In this document: positions 1-5,355 of the stretch, one piece after another
Layout: each line of letters starts with the position of its first letter
Numbering within the stretch: position 1 is the stretch's first letter
Source: STC-54 sp964504665
Lineage (GTDB): Bacteria; Patescibacteriota; Microgenomatia; Daviesbacterales; UBA10151
NCBI GenBank assembly: GCA_964504665.1
Contig: CAZDEH010000020.1
Coordinates: 1-17,531, forward strand
DNA length: 17,531 nucleotides
Direction: 5' to 3'
Position numbers and translations under genes: made by a program
Notes under the pieces: generated by a model
What the model was told of the DNA's origin: nothing
What the model saw: the letters and a program-made list of their open reading frames with translations, nothing else
The model's database searches: none

Positions 1-12
1 CCTTGTTTGAAT

Positions 13-459
13 TTATTTCAAAACCCCGACCGTAAGGTCGTGGGTCGCTTTATCAAGACCTACATTTACCATTTTACCAAATCTTTCACATGTTTTTCTC
101 AATACCCACCCATTTGCTGTGGTTAATGCTTTTTGACTGTCTGGGTCAAGCTTTTTCAGGTTTATCCTCCATTCGTGTTGTGCTTCAGTAATAGGATCAA
201 TTCCTTCGTGTATATACAAGAACCCAAGGGGAGTTGAATCTTCCAGCCTGAGGCCACTATCACCTAATACCCTAAAAACCATGTTAGCTATATCAAAGCT
301 ACCTTGGACAGTGCGTCTCTGTCTTATTTGCCTTTTAAGGTCTATTATACTGGGAGGAAGCTCTGGGTGTGTATCTTGAAACTCTCGTAGGTCTGCTGAG
401 GCCTTTTGAAAGCCACATTCGTCAAAAAGCCTAGCAAGATCAGCAATTTCTTTATTCAT
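13..459 (-). CDS. hypothetical protein, 148 aa
   Basis: I do not recognise this protein. It is soluble, with no signal peptide or membrane segment. The first 50 residues are charged and probably helical (acidic start, then a basic RQIRQRR stretch near residues 43-49). The remainder is mixed alpha/beta with several Trp and His residues and no recognisable catalytic motif. It ends with TAA at 13-15. The ATG at 457-459 was chosen because a well-spaced promoter (-35 AATCAA complement at 491-496, -10 at 468-473) ends 8 nt before it, and there is no Shine-Dalgarno site. It is transcribed divergently from the nucleotidyltransferase gene at 600, with 140 bp between them. Length and codon use look like a real gene; function unknown. 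Confidence 0.7.
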   Translation of the reverse strand: MNKEIADLARLFDECGFQKASADLREFQDTHPELPPSIIDLKRQIRQRRTVQGSFDIANMVFRVLGDSGLRLEDSTPLGFLYIHEGIDPITEAQHEWRINLKKLDPDSQKALTTANGWVLRKTCERFGKMVNVGLDKATHDLTVGVLK

Positions 460-467
460 GGTGGTTA

Positions 468-496
468 ATAATACACTGATAAGTAGCGCAAATCAA
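468..496 (-). promoter_or_regulatory. sigma-70-type promoter for the 13-459 gene
   Basis: On the minus strand the -35 is TTGATT (491-496) and the -10 is TATTAT (468-473), with exactly 17 bp between them. The -10 ends 8 nt before the ATG, so the predicted transcript starts within about 2 nt of the start codon. Confidence 0.6.
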
Positions 497-555
497 GAGC
501 TATAGGATAACGATGGATATAAAAAGAAGATGTGTGGACTTATAAAAGTATGGTC

Positions 556-594
556 TTGCATTTTTTAAAAATTACTTTTACACTAAATTACAAT
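556..594 (+). promoter_or_regulatory. probable promoter of the nucleotidyltransferase gene
   Basis: TTGCAT (556-561) and TACACT (579-584) are 17 bp apart, which would give a leader of about 8 nt before ATG 600. A second -10-like hexamer, TACAAT (589-594), ends 5 nt before the ATG and would give a leaderless message. The sequence does not say which is used. Confidence 0.45.
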
Positions 595-599
595 AAATA

Positions 600-1316
600 A
601 TGAACACACCTATCAAACATGCAATTATTTTAGCTGGAGGAAAAGGAGAACGGTTGCGACCTTATACGGAAGACCGTCCAAAAGTAATGGTGGAAGTAGC
701 TGGAAAGCCTATTTTACAATGGCAGATAGAATGGCTTAAATTGCATGGTATCGAAAATTTCATACTTACTGTAAGTTATAAACACGAAGTGATCCAGAAT
801 TTTATTGGTGACGGTAAAATATTTGGGATTCAAGTTGATTATTCAATTGAAGAAACACCCTTAGGTAGGGGTGGGGCTATCAAAAAAGGGTTTAATAGTC
901 CTTTGATCCAGGGGGCAGAAAATCTGGTAGTTACTAACGGAGACGTTATTACCAAGATGGATCTTTCGCTAATGATGGAACAGCACAAAAAAAGAAATGC
1001 TTTGGTTACTATGCTATTAGTCCCGTATTTATCAAGATGGGGAATTGTTCGTGTTGATGACCAAAATCAAATTAATGGTTTCGAGGAAAAGCCACGCTTA
1101 CCATATTGGATTAATGGAGGCATTTATCTTTTTAATCAAGGAGTGGTTGATTTACTGCCTGATTTGGGTGACCATGAAACCGAGACTTTTCCGAAAATTC
1201 CCAAAGAAAGATTCTTTGCGTTTAAAGATGAAGGTTTTTGGCGGGCAGTTGATGTGGTTAAAGATAAAACTGAGGCAGAAAAATTTTTAGAAACCGGTCA
1301 ACAAGATTTTAAATAG
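600..1316 (+). CDS. nucleotidyltransferase family protein (NDP-sugar synthase type)
   Basis: This family couples a sugar 1-phosphate to an NTP, giving an NDP-sugar and pyrophosphate in the cytoplasm, for envelope glycans. The N-terminus carries the signature LAGGKGERLRP (11-21) followed by RPKVM with the conserved Lys28, the nucleotide and phosphate-binding loop. ETPLGRGGAI (85-94) and NGD (113-115) are the usual sugar-binding and metal-binding segments. VEEKP-like FEEKP (161-165) and FWRAVD near residues 213-218 complete the fold. At 238 aa it is the short single-domain form, without the left-handed beta-helix of GlmU/GlgC. The sugar cannot be named from sequence alone: Glc-1-P, Man-1-P and MurNAc-1-P enzymes all look like this. 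It stands alone, with no glycosyltransferase next to it in this window. It ends with TAG at 1314-1316. Confidence 0.88.
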   Translation: MNTPIKHAIILAGGKGERLRPYTEDRPKVMVEVAGKPILQWQIEWLKLHGIENFILTVSYKHEVIQNFIGDGKIFGIQVDYSIEETPLGRGGAIKKGFNSPLIQGAENLVVTNGDVITKMDLSLMMEQHKKRNALVTMLLVPYLSRWGIVRVDDQNQINGFEEKPRLPYWINGGIYLFNQGVVDLLPDLGDHETETFPKIPKERFFAFKDEGFWRAVDVVKDKTEAEKFLETGQQDFK

Positions 1317-1386
1317 TTTTTTTGGTCACTGAGGGCGTAGCAGGTTTTATTTTGATATTGGTTACGGAATAGATGAAAAAGAAATT

Positions 1387-2100
1387 CTAGATNNNNNNNN
1401 NNATATTTATAGCATAGGGAGTAATGTAGACAAATGTGGCTTTCATAGTTTCATCTCCGGGTAATTGTTCTGTTACCGCAATGAGGAAGCTATTAGTTTT
1501 AATATCATTGAAGAATCCTTCGGATTTACCCATTTGATAATCCGTTTTTTTATTAACTAAAATTGAATATTGCTCATTTTGAACGGTTTTTAAGACCACT
1601 TTACTACCGGATATGGATGTTACTTTTCCATAAGTGACTTTTTTTAGAGGAGGTAGAGGCGTACTTAATTTAACAATTCTTTTGGCCGTCAATACGCCGT
1701 TATCATCAATATCACCCAAGGCTGCGATAGTACTATCTACAGTAATATTATTAAGCCCGCTGACCCCCGTATATTTTTTTGATTTGATTACATATTCTGT
1801 AAACTCGTTTATGCCTATATTTTTACTATTTTCTTTAACAGATAATGTGATTACAGTATTATTTTTGTCTTTAACGAGACCTATATAAGCCTTATTCTGT
1901 AACTTTTTGGCAACTTCCACCTTCATGCTCGCTGCCCGGGAAGCTATCTCTTCCTGCAGGGCTTTAAGCTTTGCTCTTATATCTGCACTCGGAGATGCGG
2001 ACTGGGTAGAATCGACAGCAAAAATAGCGGATGGTAGGTAAGAGATTGTAGATAGTAGAAGAACCATGAACCATGAACAATGAACTATAAACTTCTTCAT
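1387..2100 (-). CDS. secreted protein of unknown function, C-terminus broken by assembly gap
   Basis: A hydrophobic signal peptide (about residues 1-28, likely cleavage after IFA) leads into an Ala/Ser-rich helical stretch with repeated Lys (about 38-72). Two or three beta-rich segments follow, with small-barrel patterns such as YGKVTSISGSKVVLKT (about 157-172), reminiscent of DUF5666-like proteins. This is resemblance only. ATG 2098-2100 overlaps the TGA of the upstream gene (ATGA), so the two are probably translationally coupled. The 3' end is unreliable: ten Ns at 1393-1402 are followed by an apparent TAG at 1387-1389. Beyond the gap a frame continues with a Lys/Pro/Thr tail ending in TAA at 1309-1311, a plausible real terminus overlapping the nucleotidyltransferase end. 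The signal-peptide codons are made of a 7-bp tandem repeat. Confidence 0.7.
   Translation of the reverse strand: MKKFIVHCSWFMVLLLSTISYLPSAIFAVDSTQSASPSADIRAKLKALQEEIASRAASMKVEVAKKLQNKAYIGLVKDKNNTVITLSVKENSKNIGINEFTEYVIKSKKYTGVSGLNNITVDSTIAALGDIDDNGVLTAKRIVKLSTPLPPLKKVTYGKVTSISGSKVVLKTVQNEQYSILVNKKTDYQMGKSEGFFNDIKTNSFLIAVTEQLPGDETMKATFVYITPYAINXXXXI
1393..1402. other. assembly gap (10 Ns)
   Basis: Ten consecutive Ns, the usual placeholder for a scaffold join. Its true length and the reading frame across it are unknown. It lies in the 3' part of the secreted-protein gene. Confidence 0.97.
2061..2088. repeat. degenerate 7-bp tandem repeat (GAAC-N-A-T units)
   Basis: Four heptamers in a row: GAACCAT, GAACCAT, GAACAAT, GAACTAT, with a weaker AAACTTC after them. 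The array lies inside the signal-peptide codons of the 1387-2100 gene. Because 7 is not a multiple of 3, the encoded residues differ from unit to unit (HCSWFMV-like). Confidence 0.75.
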
Positions 2101-2594
2101 AGTTTTTCTCCTGAATAGTAAATTGTCCGCAGCTCACTTTTATAGTTTCCTAAATTATCAAAAGAAGAAACAATCAACTGGTTCCCGCCTAGTTGTAGTT
2201 TTATAGTTAATGAAAAATCACCGATATTTGATGCATTAATAAATTGATTATTATCATTTATAGTTATTAAAATTAAGGCATTGGGAATAGTTTTTCCTGA
2301 TACCAATAAATTATTATCAAAAACCAGCGAATTATCTTCAGGGCTGGACAAATTCAAAGTTAAACTGACTGGTAGAGAGGTAACAGGTTGATAGCTAGAA
2401 GCTGTCGTAGGGTTTTGCAAGGGATTTACGAAAAAGTGCAGAGCAGCAAAAAATCCGGTGCCTGCCAGTAGAATAATAATCATCGAAAGAATAAAAAAGG
2501 TTGTACTCAACTGTTTAGCCATAAAGTACTGAATATTTTCAGGTAAATCTGGGATAGGTTTTTTTCTAAGTCTGGTTAAATGCACAAAATACAT
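2097..2594 (-). CDS. membrane-anchored protein with extracytoplasmic Ig-like domain
   Basis: A basic N-terminal cytoplasmic tail (Arg/Lys at 8-12) is followed by one strong membrane segment (about 33-56). An outside domain of about 100 residues is rich in beta strands (SLTLNLSSPEDNSLV, then LVSGKTIPNALILITIN), typical of bacterial Ig-like surface domains of the glucodextranase B type. There are no catalytic motifs. It probably displays or anchors something at the cell surface. The TGA stop overlaps the ATG of the next gene (ATGA), and an in-frame TAG follows three codons later. The -10-like TATAAT at 2593-2598 overlaps ATG 2592-2594, so GTG at 2583-2585 (residue 4), sitting 7 nt after that hexamer, may be the true leaderless start. 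Function unknown. Confidence 0.7.
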   Translation of the reverse strand: MYFVHLTRLRKKPIPDLPENIQYFMAKQLSTTFFILSMIIILLAGTGFFAALHFFVNPLQNPTTASSYQPVTSLPVSLTLNLSSPEDNSLVFDNNLLVSGKTIPNALILITINDNNQFINASNIGDFSLTIKLQLGGNQLIVSSFDNLGNYKSELRTIYYSGEKL

Positions 2595-2598
2595 TATA
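2593..2598 (-). promoter_or_regulatory. -10 element (TATAAT) overlapping the annotated ATG
   Basis: A perfect minus-strand TATAAT whose last two bases are the first two of ATG 2592-2594. No good -35 is seen at 16-18 bp. If used, transcription would begin near 2586, next to GTG 2585. Confidence 0.4.
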
Positions 2599-2633
2599 CT
2601 CCATGAGCAATAGATTAATATATTAAAGTCATC

Positions 2634-2663
2634 TTGTGAGGGAACTAAATGATATGTTAAGAT
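2634..2663 (+). promoter_or_regulatory. extended -10 promoter for the MBL-fold/dnaB operon
   Basis: TTGTGA (2634-2639) and TAAGAT (2658-2663) are 18 bp apart, with the extended -10 dinucleotide TG at 2655-2656. The predicted start near 2670 leaves about 4 nt before ATG 2674. Confidence 0.45.
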
Positions 2664-2673
2664 GTGATCCAGA

Positions 2674-3318
2674 ATGGATATCTATTGGTTGGGACAATCA
2701 TGTTTCAAAATTAAAGGTAAAACTGCAACAGTGATAATTGATCCCTTTGATCCGGATTTCACCGGTTTAAAATTACCCAAAGATCTAGAAGCTCAAGTTG
2801 TTTTATCTACTCACCATCACAAAGACCATGATAATGTGGCTTATGTAACCGGTCATCCGCTAATTATAACCGGACCAGGTGAGTATGAAACTAAAGGTGT
2901 CAGTATTAAAGGCATTGCTACTTTTCATGATAAAGCTAGTGGTTCAGAAAGAGGAATAAATACCATATACTATATATTAATCGACGGAATAAGTATTGTT
3001 CATCTGGGAGATTTGGGGCATCAGCTAACTGAGGAGCAATCAAGTGAAATTGATAGTACGGATATATTGATGATTCCTGTAGGGGGTAAATATTCTCTTA
3101 ATGTAGAAGAGGCTAGTGAGGTAGTGGCCCAGATGGAGCCACAAATTGTTATCCCCATGCATTATCAAATTCCGGAGTTAAAAATAGAAGGACTTAACGG
3201 TGTTGAAAACTTCTTAAAAGAAATGGCAGCAGAAAATATCGAGCCACAATCAAAACTATCAATTACCCGTGATAAACTGCCTGAAACCACCACAGTAGTG
3301 GTCCTTAACAAAAGTTAA
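2674..3318 (+). CDS. metallo-beta-lactamase-fold hydrolase, UlaG-like (COG2220 type)
   Basis: The binuclear-metal signature HxHxDH is present as H47-H-H49-K-D51-H52. The following ligand region is HLGDLGH (H110, D113) and the last His is in PMHY (H163). The protein begins directly with the first strand, WLGQSCFKIKG, as in UlaG-like proteins and RNase Z relatives, and 214 aa is normal for this group. The substrate is unknown. UlaG itself opens L-ascorbate-6-phosphate lactone, but most homologues are assigned only as metal-dependent hydrolases. The gene is 4 nt upstream of dnaB and almost certainly cotranscribed with it; in such short operons this gives no strong clue to function. It lacks a Shine-Dalgarno site. 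It ends with TAA. Confidence 0.85.
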   Translation: MDIYWLGQSCFKIKGKTATVIIDPFDPDFTGLKLPKDLEAQVVLSTHHHKDHDNVAYVTGHPLIITGPGEYETKGVSIKGIATFHDKASGSERGINTIYYILIDGISIVHLGDLGHQLTEEQSSEIDSTDILMIPVGGKYSLNVEEASEVVAQMEPQIVIPMHYQIPELKIEGLNGVENFLKEMAAENIEPQSKLSITRDKLPETTTVVVLNKS

Positions 3319-3322
3319 GTAA

Positions 3323-4675
3323 ATGGCACAAAAATCAATCGTTAAACTCCCGCCTCAAAATATAGAAGCCGAACAATCCTTTTTGGGAGCGCTTCTTATT
3401 GACAAGGATGCCATTATCAAAATTGCTGAAATAATATCTCCCATTCATTTCTACCGCTTCGAACAACACGGTAAAATTTACGAAGCGATTATTGATCTTT
3501 ATGATAAGCGGGAACCGATTGATTTAGTCACAGTCACTGATAAATTAAAACAATCAGAAAGCCTGGATATCGTTGGTGGTTCTGCGTATTTAACAACTTT
3601 GGTAAACACTGTTCCGACCTCAGCTCATATTGAACACTACGCCAGAATTATCAAGGAACATGCAATTAGAAGAGGTCTAATTTCGGAAGCAACAAAACTG
3701 GTTGAAACTTCCTATGATGAGTCAATTCCTGTCACAGAATTATTAGAAAAAGCAGAGCAGGGAATTTTTTCCCTCTCACAAGCCAGTTTAAAAAGGGATT
3801 TTGTTCCGCTAAAAGACTTACTGACTGTATCTTTTGATAGACTTGATGAGCTGCAAAAATCTTCCGGAAAATTGCGTGGAGTACCAACCGGTTTTAAGGA
3901 TTTGGATAATAAATTGGCAGGAATGCAGGAATCCAACTTGATTATTTTTGCCGCCCGTCCAGGGCAAGGAAAAACATCTTTCGTACTTAATGTTGCTGAA
4001 TATGTGTCTGTTAAGGCAGGTTTACCGGTGGGAATTTTTTCTCTGGAAATGTCTCAGGAAGAGTTAGTTGATAGGATTATTGTTTCTAAATCTGAAATTG
4101 ATGCTTGGAAATTAAAAACGGGTAAATTAGATGATACTGATTTTGACCGGATTTCTTCAGCTTATGGAGAACTGGCAGAAGCTCCTCTTTTTATCGATGA
4201 TACACCAGGCCTCTCTTTAGCCGAAATTAGAACGAAGGCCAGAAGGTTGCAGATGGAACATGGTCTTAAGCTCCTAATCGTTGACTATCTGCAGTTGATT
4301 CACGGCAGGAATTTGGAAAATAGGGTACAGGAAGTATCAGAAATTTCCCAGGGTTTGAAGAATTTGGCCAGAGAATTGAAAATCCCCATTCTTTGTGTTT
4401 CGCAATTATCCCGTGCCGTGGAATCCCGGGGATCAAGAAGACCACAACTAGCAGACCTCCGTGAATCCGGAGCAATTGAGCAAGATGCAGATGTGGTAAT
4501 GTTTATTTACCGGGAAGACCCGGAAAATATGCAGGATACTACCCTTGATATTCAAAAACACAGAAACGGACCAACAGGGGAGATGAAATTGATGTTTATC
4601 CCGGAAAAAGTAAAGTTTTATGGTATGGAAAAACACCGGGGCAGACCTCCCAAAGAAGAACCAGAAGAAAGATAG
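3323..4675 (+). CDS. dnaB: replicative DNA helicase DnaB
   Basis: This is the hexameric 5'-3' helicase that unwinds DNA ahead of the replisome. The N-terminal helical domain (about 8-150: PPQNIEAEQSFLGALL and so on) interacts with primase and loader. The RecA-like motor follows. Walker A is ARPGQGKTS (211-219, Lys217), LEMS (241-244) carries the catalytic Glu, and Walker B is LLIVDYLQLI (317-326, Asp321). The DnaB-specific QLSRAVESR (361-369) and RESGAIEQDADVV (380-392, including the arginine-finger region) are intact. The usual Walker A is ARPSMGKT, so Gly-Gln replaces Ser-Met. It has 450 aa with no intein, and a short basic/acidic tail (RGRPPKEEPEER). It starts 4 nt after the preceding stop, with no Shine-Dalgarno site, and ends with TAG at 4673-4675. 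Confidence 0.97.
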   Translation: MAQKSIVKLPPQNIEAEQSFLGALLIDKDAIIKIAEIISPIHFYRFEQHGKIYEAIIDLYDKREPIDLVTVTDKLKQSESLDIVGGSAYLTTLVNTVPTSAHIEHYARIIKEHAIRRGLISEATKLVETSYDESIPVTELLEKAEQGIFSLSQASLKRDFVPLKDLLTVSFDRLDELQKSSGKLRGVPTGFKDLDNKLAGMQESNLIIFAARPGQGKTSFVLNVAEYVSVKAGLPVGIFSLEMSQEELVDRIIVSKSEIDAWKLKTGKLDDTDFDRISSAYGELAEAPLFIDDTPGLSLAEIRTKARRLQMEHGLKLLIVDYLQLIHGRNLENRVQEVSEISQGLKNLARELKIPILCVSQLSRAVESRGSRRPQLADLRESGAIEQDADVVMFIYREDPENMQDTTLDIQKHRNGPTGEMKLMFIPEKVKFYGMEKHRGRPPKEEPEER

Positions 4676-4707
4676 GTGTCCACATTGTCCACCTGTCAGG
4701 TGGACAC
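4676..4707. promoter_or_regulatory. perfect palindrome/hairpin between dnaB and the metallopeptidase gene
   Basis: TGTCCACCTG (4686-4695) and CAGGTGGACA (4697-4706) are perfect inverted copies around one base. An extra GTGTCCAC at 4676-4683 can pair with GTGGACAC (4700-4707) instead, giving two competing foldings. It starts right after the dnaB TAG. The right arm holds AGGTGG, the only Shine-Dalgarno-like sequence before ATG 4710, so an RNA hairpin would hide it. No T-tract follows, so it is not a standard terminator. Confidence 0.7.
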
Positions 4708-4709
4708 AG

Positions 4710-5057
4710 ATGATGAATGTAGAGGATGTCGAGAAGGTTTTTAGTAAGCAGATTGCATCAGTTGATTTTTGGCGTAAACTTAAAGCTCCGGCCTGTCTTA
4801 TCGGCTTTGATAATCAATTTATCATAGCCTTAAGAGAAGATGATTCCTCAGAGGAACATAAAATTGGGTTGATTCATGAAGTTGCACACATACATTTTGA
4901 CTCCCTAAATCCTCGGTATCTATCTACAGATTTAGGTAAATTAAGTGACGAAGAATTTATAGAAATGGAAGAATTTATTGAACAACAAGCGAGAAAATTT
5001 TGCGCGGAAAATTTAGTTTATTTGGAGGAAGTTTATAAAAGATATAAATTAAAATAA
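4710..5057 (+). CDS. small HExxH zinc metallopeptidase-like protein (ImmA/IrrE-like)
   Basis: A 115-aa soluble protein with the gluzincin motif HEVAH (56-60). About 35 residues later comes EQQARKFCAENLV, matching the E-x-x-A-x-x-F-A-x-x-L helix that supplies the third ligand in ImmA/IrrE proteins. Those proteases typically cleave a partner repressor in response to DNA damage or element activation. No HTH repressor gene is adjacent, so any substrate is unknown. The frame is open from 4620, but the upstream codons lie inside dnaB and the palindrome. I prefer ATG 4710 (another ATG follows at 4713), which has AGGTG 6-8 nt upstream inside the hairpin. It is probably read through from dnaB. It ends in TAA and is convergent with the tRNA. 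Confidence 0.72.
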   Translation: MMNVEDVEKVFSKQIASVDFWRKLKAPACLIGFDNQFIIALREDDSSEEHKIGLIHEVAHIHFDSLNPRYLSTDLGKLSDEEFIEMEEFIEQQARKFCAENLVYLEEVYKRYKLK

Positions 5058-5080
5058 TTCTCTAAAATATTTTTGTTATG

Positions 5081-5163
5081 TGCCGAAGGTGGGAGTCGGA
5101 CCCACACAGCCTTGCGACTAGTAGTTTTTGAGACTACCGCGTATACCATTCCGCCACTTCGGC
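5081..5163 (-). tRNA. tRNA-Leu, anticodon CAA
   Basis: The minus strand folds as a class II tRNA. The acceptor is GCCGAAG paired with CTTCGGC, the D stem is GCG/CGC, and the anticodon arm is GTAGT-CTCAAAA-ACTAC with anticodon CAA reading UUG. A long variable arm (AGTC-GCAA-GGCT) precedes the T arm GTGGG-TCCGACT-CCCAC, and the discriminator is A. CCA is not encoded. The T loop has C at position 55, where nearly all elongator tRNAs have U (pseudouridine). It is transcribed from a promoter about 90 bp upstream, across a degraded copy of its own 5' end. Confidence 0.93.
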
Positions 5164-5169
5164 ATTTAA

Positions 5170-5243
5170 TGCGGAAGTGAGGATAAAGAAGGAAGCGTGC
5201 CAAGCTTGCGCAGCACGACCCTATCTTATTCCGCCACTTCGGC
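5170..5243 (-). pseudogene. tRNA-Leu relic or 5'-end duplication in the tRNA leader
   Basis: Minus-strand bases 5243-5228 repeat the first 16 nt of the real tRNA (GCCGAAGTGGCGGAAT), offset by exactly 80 bp, about one tRNA length. At the far end CTTCCGC (5177-5171) can pair with GCCGAAG except for one C-C mismatch. A single A follows in the discriminator position. The middle has a CGTGC/GCACG stem but no proper D stem, anticodon loop or T loop. It looks like a decayed tandem tRNA or a partial duplication; it should not be a working tRNA. Confidence 0.6.
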
Positions 5244-5256
5244 AATTAACACAGAA

Positions 5257-5285
5257 ATTATACCTAAATAAAAGTATTTTGTCAT
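5257..5285 (-). promoter_or_regulatory. promoter of the tRNA-Leu gene
   Basis: ATGACA (5280-5285) and a perfect TATAAT (5257-5262) on the minus strand are 17 bp apart. The predicted start near 5250 is 7 nt before the relic 5' end at 5243 and about 87 nt before the mature tRNA. Confidence 0.65.
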
Positions 5286-5289
5286 TTAG

Positions 5290-5310
5290 CCTTGCAAGGA
5301 GAGTCCTTGC
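5290..5310. repeat. short inverted repeat between divergent tRNA and pepA promoters
   Basis: CCTTGCAAGG (5290-5299) is a perfect palindrome, and GCAAGGA (5294-5300) also pairs with TCCTTGC (5304-5310) across GAG. It lies just outside both -35 elements. A protein-binding site is possible; there is no T-tract for a terminator. Confidence 0.4.
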
Positions 5311-5320
5311 GAAGTCAAAA

Positions 5321-5349
5321 TTGACAATATATGAACCTCAAGGTATATT
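5321..5349 (+). promoter_or_regulatory. near-consensus promoter of pepA-efp
   Basis: Consensus -35 TTGACA (5321-5326), 17 bp spacer and -10 TATATT (5344-5349). Only 6 nt separate the -10 from ATG 5356, so transcription should begin at the A of the start codon. Confidence 0.75.
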
Positions 5350-5355
5350 GGGCAC

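Noticed and set aside
1045..1290. Second ORF inside the nucleotidyltransferase gene
   Set aside because: A frame-shifted shadow of the real gene with basic, biased composition and no promoter or ribosome site of its own.
4676..4707. Rho-independent terminator of dnaB
   Set aside because: The stem is strong but no T-tract follows on either strand; the sequence goes straight into a start codon.
4620..4709. N-terminal extension of the HExxH protein
   Set aside because: These codons lie inside dnaB and the palindrome and encode a low-quality Cys/Pro/Lys stretch. ATG 4710 has the only Shine-Dalgarno-like sequence.
5170..5243. A second functional tRNA
   Set aside because: Only the 5' 16 nt and an imperfect acceptor match; there is no T loop, no D-stem pairing and no 7-nt anticodon loop.
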